From: Leptidea sinapis
Taxonomy: Eukaryota > Arthropoda > Insecta > Lepidoptera > Pieridae
Assembly: GCF_905404315.1 (NCBI RefSeq)
Contig: NC_066312.1
Coordinates: 14,557,001 to 14,621,000, forward strand
Reading direction: 5' to 3'
DNA: 64,000 bases
Part shown: positions 45,632 through 57,244 of the stretch, piece after piece
Numbering within the stretch: position 1 is the stretch's first letter
Layout: each line of letters opens with the position of its first letter
The notes under the pieces: model-generated
Databases searched by the model: none
The model's input: only the letters and a program-made list of their open reading frames with translations
Told to the model about the DNA's origin: nothing
Made by a program: the position numbers and the translations under genes

Positions 45632-45895
45632 AAATCAAATCAAAATCACTTTATTCATGTAGGTCACGAAAATGACACTTATGGATGTCAAAAAATGTTT
45701 TTCTTATTGAATCTACCGGTACTTCGTAAAAGGTTGAGCTAATGAGAAGAAGTGGCAAGAAACTCATTGCCAGTCGTTTATATCAAGATTTACATTTCCA
45801 TAGATTTACAAATCATTTCAATTACAATTTAATATGTAAAATGATGCAACAAACATACTCAAACGTCAAATAGTCAATGCCTTACACTAGTAAGT
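45632..45895 (-). mobile_element. LINE 3' end with TTTGA-type tail, copy 1
   Basis: On the minus strand: TTTGAGTATGTTTGTTGCAT, GCAATGAGTTTCTTGCCACT, ATTAGCTCAACCTTTTACGA and CATGAATAAAGTGATTTTGA, ending in GATTTGATTT repeats. AATAAA immediately precedes the pentamer tail. A second copy in the same orientation lies at 57955-58205. Confidence 0.7.
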
Positions 45896-45899
45896 CAAA

Positions 45900-46425
45900 A
45901 AAGTAAATGTAAATTAATTATTAGTTATTGACTAAAGTAGCTGCATCATCCACACACACCATGTCTCCGACTAATATGGCGATTCACTGACAAACTGAAT
46001 ATAGTGATATATATATTATAATCTGGTAGAATGTATAAACTCATTGTTATCTAATAACAATGTATATTTGAACAGATTGATTTAAAATAAACACATTCAT
46101 CCCGCCATAAAGAGATTTGATTAGATCCGAGCATGAGATATTTAAAATGTATGTAATATTTGGTATAACAAAACAATTGAATATATTTTGTACAAACTTT
46201 GTAACAGCCTTAATATTTTAAAGCCCAGATACTAATCAAGCATGGCCACTACCATCTTTATCAATATCAATATTTAAAATTGAGCGCAAAGAGTCATTTG
46301 TAGACTAACTTTTTAGCATTAAAATGCTCACATGAGACTTATACCAAAAAGTTTTCTCATACTTTTTAATCTTATTTCAGCTTCTCCACGAAATAGTTGG
46401 ATCTTTACCTATCTATATATCTATC
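45900..46425. other. No gene seen
   Basis: AT-rich sequence without supported features. Confidence 0.5.
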
Positions 46426-46429
46426 CACC

Positions 46430-46692
46430 TTCGCACGACACGCCACAAGTTAGGATATCATCCCCACCATCTGGATGTGTGGCGGTCCTCCACAGTGCGG
46501 TTTTCAAGGAGCTTTCTTCCACGTACTACAAAGAGACACAGATACAGACATGGGTACCTTCAAAACAAGCGCATGCACCTTCCTTAAAGGCCGGCAACGC
46601 TCCTGTGATTCCTCTGGTGTTCCAAGAGATTGCGGTGATCATTTAACAACAGGTGACCCGTACGCTCGTTTGTCCTCCTATTCCATAAAAAA
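46430..46692 (+). mobile_element. LINE family B 3' end with poly(A)
   Basis: Starts at CGCACGACACGCCACAAGTT, passes CATCTGGATGTGTGGCGGTC and GCGGTTTTCAAGGAGC, and ends GTCCTCCTATTCCATA plus a run of A. Some segments are deleted (the proline-rich block after the tail motif). Confidence 0.75.
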
Positions 46693-46699
46693 AAAATCT

Positions 46700-47485
46700 A
46701 TTTTAACTGTACTTTCACAGGCAACAATTAGTTATACAGACAACAGGCACGTGTTAAAGGGCGTGATTAAATCCACTCTTATTTTAGGGAATGAATAAAG
46801 TGTCCGGGGGAATATATTCGTTTGTCGTGTATATTTAATTTTACAGCTACACGCCAAAAATTGACAAAAACCAATGACGTTATATACATACTTCATTGCC
46901 ATAAACTATTATTTAAACAATACAATTTTATTTAACCACTCGCTAAATTCTAAAATCGAGGTTTTGTGACCAATAACTTTAATATTCGACTGTTTAAGTT
47001 TCATTTCCGTGGAAATTGGATTTGTACAAGTTTCATCACGTCACATTCGGTGATAATTAGTAAAAGAATTGGCAATCAGTAAAAAATATTTTGTCAAAAC
47101 AGACAGACTTCAAATATTTGTTTGTATAGAAAGAAGTGTACCTTAAAACAGGCAAAATGTTAAATTTTATTTGAAGGCTAACGATACTCAGTTGAGTGAA
47201 GATCTAGTTCATGAGAAAATATCAAGAACGTAGTATTATGAATCGATGTCTGTATATTTATAAGTTTTCAAATCGAATAAATTTCTAGAGATAAATTCCA
47301 CTGAACATGGATTTGAGTTCAATGATGTGTTATTCATCAGTCTGTGTTACATTAATAAACCAACTCTATTATGTGAAGATTGCAAAACAATTTTGTAAAT
47401 TAGATACATACGGAGAGTTTTGAAGGCTTTGAGCCTTGCCAAGGGCATTCCGTTTGTACACAGGAATATTTGTCCGAAGCCCGTC
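46700..47485. other. No gene seen; short palindrome
   Basis: At 46873-46900 CAATGACGTTATATACATAC followed by TTCATTG repeats the palindromic motif seen at 32221-32248. No supported gene. Confidence 0.45.
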
Positions 47486-47489
47486 TACC

Positions 47490-47650
47490 CTAGCTGTTAG
47501 CCTCAGGCTGTTATTATACTGACCGCTTTGTGGCAAATACAATAGCAAAATATGCTTCAAAAACTTTTGTCACTTTTGTATATATGTTTTACCGTAAAAG
47601 AATTAGAATTGTCAGGTTAAGAGAAATGGAATAGTTTTCTCAATATAACC
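47490..47650 (+). repeat. Local direct duplication, unit 1
   Basis: GCCTCAGGCTGTTATTATAC, GCAAATACAATAGCAAAATA and GTTAAGAGAAATGGAATAGT recur at 47985-48135 in the same order and orientation. The two units are about 500 bases apart. Confidence 0.65.
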
Positions 47651-47684
47651 ATATCTGTTTTATAAATAAACTTAACACAACATC

Positions 47685-47812
47685 TTATGTCTCAAGAATC
47701 TTTTGGCACCTCAAGTTTAGTGAGCGGCTCTCCATTATATGGGCAGGGCGTATCAATAACCACCAGCTGAATGTCCTATTTGTTTCGTTCCTTATTGTCA
47801 TAAAAAAAACCT
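47685..47812 (+). repeat. Repeat A 3' fragment
   Basis: ATCTTATGTCTCAAGAATCT, then GGGCAGGGCGTATCAATAAC, ending TTATTGTCATAAAAAAAA. Lies between the two duplicated units. Confidence 0.6.
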
Positions 47813-47849
47813 TGATGTAAAGTTACTCCATTACTCAATAATTATGTGG

Positions 47850-48135
47850 ATACATAAATCGCAGTCTTATAGCGGAACTACAAAGTGTGCTTAAATGTCT
47901 TTAAGCAAACTTAGTAGATTGTCATCTAAGCACACTTTTCTCCTTAGTCGTGTGTCAACTGTGTATCAATCACCAAGTCTAAGTGTGCTTAGCCTTAGGC
48001 TGTTATTATACAGACCGCTTAGTGGTGAATACAATAGCAAAATATGCTTCATAAACTTTTGTCAAATATTGTTTTACCGTCAGTTATGCTTTTAGAATTG
48101 TCAAGTTAAGAGAAATGAAATGGTTTTCTCAATGG
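47850..48135 (+). repeat. Repeat E plus local duplication, unit 2
   Basis: The first part, 47855-47985, holds CTCCTTAGTCGTGTGTCAAC and TAAGTGTGCTTAG and is related to the interior of the 188-bp element at 18619. The second part repeats unit 1 (TTAGGCTGTTATTATACAGA, GTTTTACCGTCAGTT). Confidence 0.5.
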
Positions 48136-48139
48136 AAGG

Positions 48140-49405
48140 TTCTATTTTTATACCATTTTCCTTGTACGACTGTTCTTTGAATCCATACATAAAAACGGTG
48201 TGTGCTTATTAAGACAACACGACACATGTGAAATTTCATCACGCTGCGGCAAATACGAAGTATAACATCTATTTGTACAATATTCAATATAGATATATTT
48301 TGATTATAATTCAGTATAAATTACTCTGTTAAACTTTGCTCCCTAACTCCTTTACTGGAGGCGACTATAGCCGAGTGTGACAGCTAAATCCAATTTACTA
48401 CCCACAAAATAAAATGGTTAAGTTTTTACTTCAATATTTAAACTGAAGTGTCTGTTTTATTTTCAAACTTCATTATTTTCTAAACTTTTTACTTCTTACT
48501 AAATACATATATATGAATGTTTCCAATGGTAAACGAATTCTAAATATATTTGTTTATTTGGTTAATCTATGATGATGGCAGATTGCTTAGCTTTGCTGAA
48601 ACCAGATAGATATAAATGTGTATTCATTTTTCAAATGTTGAATAATGAATGAACAATAATGAATAATGCTGGAGGCTGCTAGACCGAGGACTAGTGCATC
48701 TGAGAAAATAAAATGTACTCCATAATATATGAACTAATAATGTACATAAATGTATATTCTTAGATTGTAACTATTGGATCCAATCCGTGGTATATATTCC
48801 GACTGCCTTCAATTTTCGACCTCTTGTTAAAAACTACTTGATCTACATCTTATGTCATCTGTTAACTTATCCTCAATTTGTATTTGAATAAGTTAATATT
48901 GATTACCAAAACCATGTCTGTCTTATTATTTTATTAGAGATTTATTAGAGATAGTAGATTGGTTATTGAAATGCCAAAAGTAGGAAATGGAATGAAATGG
49001 CAAGGTCAGCCCGCAATTTAGGGATTGAGATTGAATATATAAATTGACTGTTAGTAAACTCAACAACGCTCAGTCATTGCTGCTAATCAATAACATTCTG
49101 TTAATATATTTTGAATGAAAGGATCAAACGCCTGGATGATGGTTCATTGTGAACTCATGGTAACTGATTCTTATTTTTTGAGTTGTGGACATTTTTAGAA
49201 AGTATATTTTTGAAAAATTACTATTTTTACTAAGAATAATTACAAAAACCAAACAGAGTGGCTGTTGGGTTTAAAGCTTACCCCCTTTCATCATCTGGGG
49301 TGTTATCTAGGTAAGAAAAATTAAGTTAAAAGTAGGCTAGTCTTTCCAGGAAATAGATCCATAGATTAATTCCATTGACTTAACTATTTGTAACTCTATA
49401 AATAA
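48140..49405. other. No gene seen
   Basis: AT-rich sequence without supported features. Confidence 0.5.
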
Positions 49406-49409
49406 ATAA

Positions 49410-50010
49410 AAAAATATTTTGGAACTATATTCGGAACAGTCTGTCAAAGAAAAATTTAAAGAAATAAATATTATGACTGTTCATTGTCAGTACATTTATA
49501 AAAATTTCATATACGTTCACAAAAATCATCACCTTTTTGCTCTTAATAGTGATTTTCTTTATTATAACACTAGAAATAAGGGATTGCTTGTAACTAATTC
49601 TAGTAGGCTTCATAAGTTACATAATTTAGCTTTAAGGGTAAAATGTATACACTTCTATAATAAAGTCGCAGCCGCTGTTCAGGCATTATCTATAAATAAA
49701 TTTAAATGATTAAAAAAAATGGCTCTGTCGTAAATCCTATTACTCCACAGCTGAATATCTAAATGATTAGATTGTGATTATTTTATAGCGATAAAAAATT
49801 ACTGTACAATATTGTACATTTTATTGAAAAGAACGCAAAAAAAGAGTGCTGGGAGAGTTTCTTGCGCTGATTCTTCTCTCTCAGAGCGTCATTAGTTTCC
49901 GAAGCGGTAGTAGTATCTAGTATATTAGAAATGACATCAAAAAGAATTCTAAAGGAATCAATGTTGAGAATATAAATGCATTTTATGCCTTTATTACACA
50001 TGACTAAGAC
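49410..50010 (+). mobile_element. LINE family C: ORF2 end plus 3' UTR
   Basis: An open frame at 49419-49709 reads SVKEKFKEINIMTVHCQYI, YKNFIYVHKNHHLFALN, NTRNKGLLVTNSSRLHKL and FYNKVAAAVQALSINKFK, the C-terminus of family C ORF2. The sequence that follows (AAATGGCTCTGTCGTAAATC to TATTAGAAATGACATC) matches 34775-35090 inverted and is the 3' UTR. This copy links coding and non-coding parts of the family. It lacks the last C-terminal residues seen at 21100. Confidence 0.75.
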
Positions 50011-50014
50011 TGAC

Positions 50015-50788
50015 AAAAAGTTAAAGCGATGCTAGCTGCAAAAGTAAAAACTGTAGCACAGCTAACAACGCCCTTCTTGCGATTCTGCGATTAATTAGCG
50101 CTTTCAACTTTTCTATTAACTTTTTATTTAGATTTCTATGTTAGTATTATTAGTCTTACGCAAGCGATCTTTATTTGATATTTATGCGGACTAAAAACGA
50201 AATGTTTTCAAAGTGGCTCGGTTCGAAAATGCCCGTTAAAGAAAATTATCAATTATGGTATCCTTAAAATTGTTACTCAACCTAATTAGAAGCACCGGCT
50301 CTCTTTAATTTAAATTACCTAAAAGAAGCATTGCGCTTGCGTCACAAACCTATTTAATTGTGATGAAATTATCAATTATTCAAATTTAATGTGCAGGTGG
50401 TTGGTGATATATATATATGTCTAAATAGAAACGCACTATTTTGAACAAAATTGATGTATTAATATAAAAGAAACATTCAATTTGATGGTGTTGATGCAAT
50501 ATTAACAGATAGCAGAGGAACTTTTTGTGTATTTTCTGTAGGCGTTAGTGATAGACTAGAAAAATTGGATATAATTGTTCTGGTTCTGTAGGTGTTTGTT
50601 CTATATCGCGACATAGGATGACTTTATCGGTTAATTTTTAAAGATATTGAGTATTACTGTGTTGTTTCATTCTCATATTTTACTAATGACACAACGGAAT
50701 GAGATGAGATGTGTAGCTGATTCTCTGTAGTTAAAATCGTAGTTTTGGGTGACTTCAAAAAGCATAACTCGCATACATGGATAGAAGA
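50015..50788. other. No gene seen
   Basis: AT-rich sequence without supported features. Confidence 0.5.
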
Positions 50789-50792
50789 TCCA

Positions 50793-51045
50793 TTTTTTTT
50801 TATGGAATAGGAGGACAAACGAGCGTACGGGTCACCTAGTGTTAAGTGATCACCGCCGCCCATATTCTCTTGCAACACCAGAGGAATCACAAGAGCGTTG
50901 CCGGCCTTTAAGGAAGGTGTACGCGCTTTTTTTGAAGGTACCCATGTCGTATCGTCCCGGAAACACCGCACAAGAAAGCTCATTCCATAGCTTTGTAGTA
51001 CGAGGGAGAAAGCTCCTTGAAAACCGCACTGTGGAGGAATATTGA
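50793..51045 (-). mobile_element. LINE family B 3' end, well preserved
   Basis: On the minus strand an open stretch reads [40 protein letters not shown] and [15 protein letters not shown], ending in the family TATTCCATAAAAAA terminus. It is 5'-truncated at 51045. Among the best matches to the family pattern, so perhaps one of the younger copies. Confidence 0.8.
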
Positions 51046-51435
51046 ATATCCATATTGGATCTTCTGCTGAATACACATCACGGTAGTCACCAGGGCCCCC
51101 TTCGATGCTCCTCTTCCTGTCTTAGTCACCTGCCACGTATGGCACTATATTTTGGGACAGGGTGCTTTCCTTTTTCATTTTCTTCCGGAGCAGGGCTTCC
51201 CTTTGGACTATCAATGTTCCTACTAAACCATTGCAGTGGCCGATGTTACCCTACATGTGTAAGTTTCAATAGCTGGCAGATCGCAACAGATTTGATGCGA
51301 TAGTTAAAACAACAGCTGACTGCAAAATACAGGCGAACTTGGAAAGTTCTAAAGAGGAAATATTAACGTGGCTCCAGATTCTTTAAGCGGAAAATTGCCC
51401 ATGTGCATAGTTCTGGGCGTTGCTATCAGAATACT
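51046..51435. other. Unassigned GC-richer segment
   Basis: A plus-strand open frame (51055-51303) has no recognisable motif. The segment lies between two family B copies of opposite orientation and may be another repeat. Confidence 0.35.
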
Positions 51436-51439
51436 GGAT

Positions 51440-51895
51440 CTGAAAATCTCGACTGACAGTCAACTCCAGAGTTATCTGGAGAGCATTAGACAAAATGGCT
51501 TCAAAAAAACTTGAGATATAATAAGAGCAAGGCGATGCTTCAAGCCGACCCACAGTGTAGCGCTCTACAAAGCGCAGTAATATTGCACTTATCTCTGGTC
51601 TGGTGCACCCCAGTATATCATCCAATCATTTGAATACGTAAAGCTCAGACTTGTTCAAATTGCCCAAGACCTAGTGCTATGTGACGGCTAGATCGCTTGG
51701 CGTACAAACAAACTATGCTTCTTTGCACCGTGTTGCCAGGCCAATCTGACATGGGCACGTTTGGAAAAGCGTGTACACCTTGCAAAAAGGCCGGCAATGC
51801 CTTTGATTCCTTTGGTGATACTGGAGGAGAATGTAATCACTAAACAACTTGTGACCCGCTTATTCTTCTCGGCCATTAAATAAAAGAAAAAAGTT
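51440..51895 (+). mobile_element. LINE family B tail, old degenerate copy
   Basis: Blocks such as GATGCTTCAAGCCGACCCAC, GACATGGGCACGTTTGGAAA and AAAAGGCCGGCAATGCCTTT match family B in order, with many deletions and stops, ending CATTAAATAAAAGAAAAAA. Confidence 0.6.
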
Positions 51896-51928
51896 GATAT
51901 AGTGAGCGCATAGGTACTAATCCATTAA

Positions 51929-52242
51929 CGGCCGTTCTCAATATTCAGTCTATCGCTTACTTAAATATAGATAAAAATCGTAACTATCGTTGACTTTTCT
52001 GTCCCAATAAACTTATCGACTGTAATTCACCTTATCCGTACACGCTGTCTGTCAATGGGACGACGTATAGCTTACCAGCGATACAAGTTTGTATGGAAAC
52101 TTCAATTCACGCGACCCAATATAAGGCGATAAGAATAACTTATCCGGTAAATTGGAACAGCTTCAGATTATTGACAGCTAATTACTGACAGTAGAAGGTA
52201 GTAATTTATTTCTATCTGTAGATAGTATATTGGGAACGGCCG
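51929..52242 (-). mobile_element. Harbinger-like MITE, copy 3 (inverted)
   Basis: A 314-bp copy of the family at 11569 and 15539, in the opposite orientation. Ends CGGCCGTTCTCAATAT and ATATTGGGAACGGCCG, flanked by TAA on both sides (51926-51928, 52243-52245), as expected for a TTA target read on the other strand. Confidence 0.8.
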
Positions 52243-52249
52243 TAAGCCA

Positions 52250-53515
52250 ACTAGGCACTTGAGTGGTATACGGCTTCCCCGAGAGCACTCCTCCTCAGAT
52301 ACCCAATTCTTCTTAGTACGGTTAGTTATGCTGGTCATTTCTGTACTTATTTTATTATGTTATTGATAATCTTACAGTTGACGGTTAGTTGTTTTTTAGA
52401 ACTCAAGAGTGGATCAAAAGTCCTCAAGGACTTGTCCGGAAGTGGTCTTTTTATTTCTTAAACTTTATAATTGAAAGTTTCTTAGTTTTTGGCCTTTCTA
52501 TCTAGATTTATTTGATGATTAAAATAATATTAAGCTCCTGCGTTTTCCCAAAAAAATCACTATCACTAATATTTAAAACTTTTATTTTTTAAGAATATTT
52601 ATGTATGGATTCTATGAATATATTATTTTATCGTCAAAATAGCATTCACTGGTATTTTTATCATTTATATTAATGTTTATTTTACTTTTAAAATAAAAAA
52701 AAAAACATTTTGTAAGTATTTGAACATGCAGTCTGCAGTATAACTAATAGTACTCAGTGGTACATGCTAGGTAGTCACAGATTTTTATTTTTTTTTTTTT
52801 CAAAGTTTTGTCTTTCAAGTTTCAAAAATGTCAAATTGAGAGTAGATAACAACCGTACATAGAAGATGACCACTCTTCTATCTACGGTTGAAGGCAGAAA
52901 ACATAAATATCATGTTGACAAAGACTAGCCATAGCTATTGTTAATTATTGGTGTCTGTGCTTTAAGACTTGATATTTTTGCTTTGTAATGTTCATGTTAT
53001 AAAAAAAGCTAATTAAAAGCTAATTTAATTTAATAAAAACGTAGGTGGTTAAATTATCTTTCATAGGGCGTCGCAATACCGTTTCGATTAGTGACCGCAA
53101 AAAAAACCAAACAGGAAATGTATTTTCTGGATGAATGAAAAACTGTTTAGGTATTATATATTGAAGTATACAGATTACGATATTCATATACCTACGCGCC
53201 CGTTCATGATTACAATAATGTCAAAATCGACAAGGGTCATATTTGGACAATATTTTATTTATAGAAAATATTATAATTTGGACCTATTCAAAAAATAATA
53301 TTTGATCACATTTTCACTCTCAATCACTTTATATTTTCTATCCATTCTAAATAGTTTTCGTTTACTTTTGGTCCTTCTATTTTCAATTTTGTATGCTCTT
53401 TGTATTCGAAATATGTGCGTGTGACGTCAAATTTGACAGTTGACTCTTTGTTTGTTTTATTCACGTGGAGCATTGGTAACAAGACCATCAGCTCCAACCA
53501 AAATACAAAGAAAAA
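52250..53515. other. No gene seen
   Basis: AT-rich with homopolymer runs. No supported features. Confidence 0.5.
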
Positions 53516-53519
53516 AAGA

Positions 53520-54140
53520 CGTGTGGCACCCGGGGACTGCCGCGGTAAAGCTATTGCATAGCATTTTTTATCAACTTATACAATTATAATTATTTATTTA
53601 TTTTATTTATGCAGTATTTTCCTTTGTTTCTTTTCTTTGATTTTAATTCAAGTTACAATTTTTGAGCGTGGTGACCGATAAGAATACATTTTTTTTTCTT
53701 TTATTAAATAAATGAGAAGTTAATATTGTTCAAAATATTTTTATTATCTTACAATACATGTAGGTTATTGAGGAATATTTACCATTGAAACTATAGATTT
53801 ATGGTAACTGGAATAAGAAACATAAGTTTCAGACTTGATATCTTCTAAATATCTGGAAAATACCGCGTCAATGGTGGTCCCATATTTTGTTGTGGATTCT
53901 TTTGGATCATTATTGATTTTCAAATTCAATATTTTCGAAAGAAAAGTTGTCAACCGTTCTGACTTTTTATCATCGAAGTTGATGTTATAATCGCCAGCCA
54001 AAGTAAGTGGAAATTTATTACCATTTGTACCAAGTATTTTCGACCCTTTTTCAGTGTACTCCAGTAAAGTGCGATGTAAAAAATGCTCTACCTCGTCCAA
54101 TTTTGGATTCGAAGAAATGTAAATAATAATAAAAATTAAA
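53520..54140 (-). mobile_element. Endonuclease-domain remnant (helentron- or LINE-type)
   Basis: From about 54130 down to 53765 the minus strand encodes KLDEVEHFLHRTLLEYTEKG, FPLTLAGDYNINFDD, LNLKINNDPKESTTKYGTTI, DAVFSRYLEDI and SYSSYHKSIVS. This has the layout of an exonuclease-endonuclease-phosphatase domain C-terminal half (GDxN, then the SYHxxI site in place of SDH). I recall similar endonuclease domains from proteins of Helitron/helentron elements that also carry a PIF1 helicase; no helicase is visible here. The N-terminal part is replaced by low-complexity sequence. At 53520-53560 a GC-rich block (CACCCGGGGACTGCCGCGGT) may be the element's end. Confidence 0.5.
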
Positions 54141-54179
54141 AAAATGTAATAGAAATAAATAAAGAAATCAAAAAAAATC

Positions 54180-54440
54180 AAGAAGTACCCCAGGCTCGAA
54201 CCTGGGACATTCTGCAAAAAAAGCATACGTGATTGAACAGTGGGGAACAGTGGTTTTCCACGGAAACTGTAATGATAGTTACGAAATATCTATATACATC
54301 TAGTAAGTGGGGTCTTAGGTTATTTTCGTTACGGAATTTCTGGGTTCGGTCTCCACGCTCAAGGCCCGCGATAGAAGCTATGCAATAGCTTAAAAACATA
54401 TTTAAATAATTTTTCGATATACTCGATTTCATGAATAACT
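54180..54440 (-). repeat. tRNA-like B-box hairpin and adjacent repeat
   Basis: On the minus strand GGTTCGAGCC (54193-54202) is an exact pol III B-box type sequence inside a perfect 6-bp stem (CCCAGG/CCTGGG, 54189-54206), and a T-run follows. No matching A box or acceptor stem is seen, so it is not a tRNA gene. A similar feature lies at 63315-63382. Confidence 0.35.
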
Positions 54441-54444
54441 CCCG

Positions 54445-56630
54445 TTGGGTTTATGTGCAAAAAAATATGTATGTAGGTTACACCTCCATTTTATCACTAT
54501 TTTGACAGATGACTAGTTGGCATATAATTGTTTCATATAATTAATAATGTTTGTTTATAGTAGCGATACACGGCCTAGCGTTATGGATCGGTAGCGTGGA
54601 AGATCTTCAACTGAAATACTGTTATTTTTGTTGAAATTAAAAAATACCTTACACTTATTGCATAAAACATAGATTAATAATGATGTTGTTGATGAGATAT
54701 ATAATTGTGTTAATGAGAGTTAATTACAACGACGGGCTTTGTCCTCCGACGGCCGAAAGTTGTTATCATTAATTAGGATCCTATCACGATTCATCTTACG
54801 AGAACAACTTACGGTAGATAAGCATTGTACCTATAATATATCCATTATAATTTACTTGGAATGGTTAAGTTTGTTTTAAGATGTGGTCAGTTGTTAATAT
54901 CGATTAGTTAATGGCCAGGCGAATAAAGTACAAGTTTTCAATTTGCCGTTTAAATGGGCAGGAAATGTATTGTATACATGCTTATCTCTGTTGAGTGGTT
55001 TTATTTTTACTTCAAGGAATGACAAAGATATTAATTACCATTCAGCCGACGCGGGTAATTTAAAAATTACATTACTAATATCTTCTCTTAAGTTGACATT
55101 AAAATGTTTACTCTAACGGCCTGAGAAATAAACATGGTATATAGTTATACTTGACAATAAAACAAGAATATGCAACATGCTTACAAATAAACTGAAAATA
55201 GTATTTTACCGTCTATATCGCCACATGAGTAAAAAGAAGATACAGAGACTAAGCTTCATACAACCACGCGAAACGGTTGTACTTCTACAATGTTCTGGGC
55301 CATGTGAGAGTGTATTTTTTCCGCTTGTTCTTGTTGCTTACCTACGTGGCGAAACTGGTTAAAGCCGGTTGACGATCGCATAGACAGTTGAAAAGACAGT
55401 GCGACACACGTATTGTTTTATTAATTGCAAGCTTGAATACTTTAACATAGAAAGCGATATTATAATATTATTACTATGGTTGATTACTGTACTGTATGCA
55501 CAAATCGTATATGTTGACTATCTCATGGTCTATAATAGGTAGGTAAGGAAATATTTGATAATATTTATATTTATATTATGATCCTTTTATGTATATGAAG
55601 AAATTACATCACGAAATGTTTTCACCATTGTATTACATACTATTATTGCAAGGTTTTAATTAATTAATTGGTATATAACTATGTAAGTATTTGCTTAAAT
55701 TCAGATTCTGAAAGACACGTTTATAACACTTCCCGATATCTGATTGAGCTAAAATTTTGGACATCTACATAACTACGGTGAAAATGCAATAATATGATAT
55801 TATACATAATCTGACGCTGCAACCAGGACTATCTCTTCAATAACTCTTTAACGGTTTGTAGTACGGGTCACGATATTTTGTATGCAAGTTTAGTTTTGAT
55901 ATACAATCATGTTTCTATTACTAACTTTTGCTGCAGTGATGTTTGTTACCTTACGAGGTAACTCCCTATCTATGTTTTATAAAATTATTTTTAATTTTTT
56001 AATTTTTAAGTGTATTTACATGATTCAGATTAATTATTGGTAAGTCATCTTTCTATCTGTTTACATTATAATACTTTAATCAAAAACCTGTTTATTAAAA
56101 TTAATCCTAAAATTGAATACTGTATAATTATGTATATTTCTGTTTACTATATAAAAATAAATAGTAGTTCTAAGATAATTATATCAAAATTGCTACTTAA
56201 AATGTTTTAGAAAATAAATGACTGTTATGCCTTTTAATTCTATTTCAACGTACAGTTTGTATTATCTTCATATTCTTTAACATGTGTACACTAGTATTTT
56301 CATAAAGATACATTATTTGTAACTGATGTAAGGATAATATATTCTTGGGCACGCAACTGTATCACGACATTGTTATAAATTTTCACGCTTTCTCATTCAT
56401 AACGCCGTTAAATAAAATTTAATATATTTATGTAATATGAAATATTCATAAGAGCTAAGCTCTTAAAATTTCGTAACTACAGGTAGGTGTTCTGTTACTA
56501 TATAATAATTTAACAGAGCATAAAAAGTCATGTTAAGCTTTTTTTCTGAAGAGAGGGAGTTGATTCTTTAAGTACAGTTTAGTTAAAAAATATTTTATAT
56601 AAAAGTGTTTTTTTTTATACAATCGAGAAT
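54445..56630. other. No gene seen
   Basis: AT-rich sequence. A GC-richer patch at 55250-55410 has no clear exon signals on both sides. Confidence 0.5.
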
Positions 56631-56634
56631 ATAA

Positions 56635-56810
56635 AGGGCTCAATGAGTCACCCCATAAGATAAACCACCAAAGCGGTTTCAATGTTTCGGCCAATTTCGG
56701 CTATATTACGAAGCCCTTCGGAGGACACGGCAAATTCCTATCACATAAAATTTTAACCCTCCCTGAATATCTCAACGAGGACATTATTACCTTATTGGTA
56801 TAAGTGTTGT
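56635..56810. repeat. GC-richer repeat-like block
   Basis: CAATGAGTCACCCCATAAGA, ATTTCGGCTATATTACGAAG and CCCTTCGGAGGACACGGCAA stand out from the surroundings and lead directly into the ORF1-like element. It may be its 5' part. Confidence 0.4.
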
Positions 56811-56854
56811 TAGTTTCGGGAATAATTTGTAGCACATGTATATATACGTAGCAA

Positions 56855-57240
56855 TTGCGGAGGCAAATATATTTTCGGTGTGATCATAAAATTGACATTG
56901 ACACATTTGACACTGTTCAGTACTTGGTGGAGAAGACTAGGTTCCGGTTGGGGGTCGAGAAGTTTGTGACGCGACACGCAGTAGACGTCAACTCTTTTAT
57001 TGTTCGCGTCCCGACAGAACATATATCGACCTTCCTGGACGTGAAGCTGTGGCCGAAGGGGGTCGTGTTCCGCAAGTATCGTGGACGTCGCAAACCGCTG
57101 GAAGTTACAAAACCCGCGCCTCACATCGCCACAAAAATGTGACGTAGATTTAAGCTATATATAATATGTATGTTAGACTATAAGGTATTTAATTTATAGG
57201 CCTAGTAGCCTGAAATAAAGGAATTATTATTATATTATTA
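56855..57240 (+). mobile_element. ORF1-only LINE relative with polyadenylation signal and triplet tail
   Basis: A 95-residue open frame at 56855-57142 (DTVQYLVEKTRFRLGVEKF, SFIVRVPTEHISTFL, DVKLWPKGVVFRKY) matches the C-terminal domain of the ORF1 protein encoded at 29364-30560 (SFKFYIPRSKLL, KLWPEGIYFRRY). After the TGA stop only about 70 bases lead to CCTGAAATAAAGG and ATT triplets (57209-57240), resembling the 3' end of the 26.4-30.6 kb LINE (GGCCTGAAATAAA plus ATT repeats). ORF2 is absent. This looks like a non-autonomous, ORF1-only derivative. Confidence 0.6.
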
Positions 57241-57244
57241 TAAA

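Noticed and set aside
51055..51303. 82-codon plus-strand ORF with Cys and His residues, considered as a zinc-finger gene
   Set aside because: Cys/His spacing fits no known finger, and the segment sits between two LINE tails.
54189..54206. tRNA gene suggested by a perfect B box
   Set aside because: No A box, no anticodon arm and no acceptor stem; only the T-arm-like hairpin is present.
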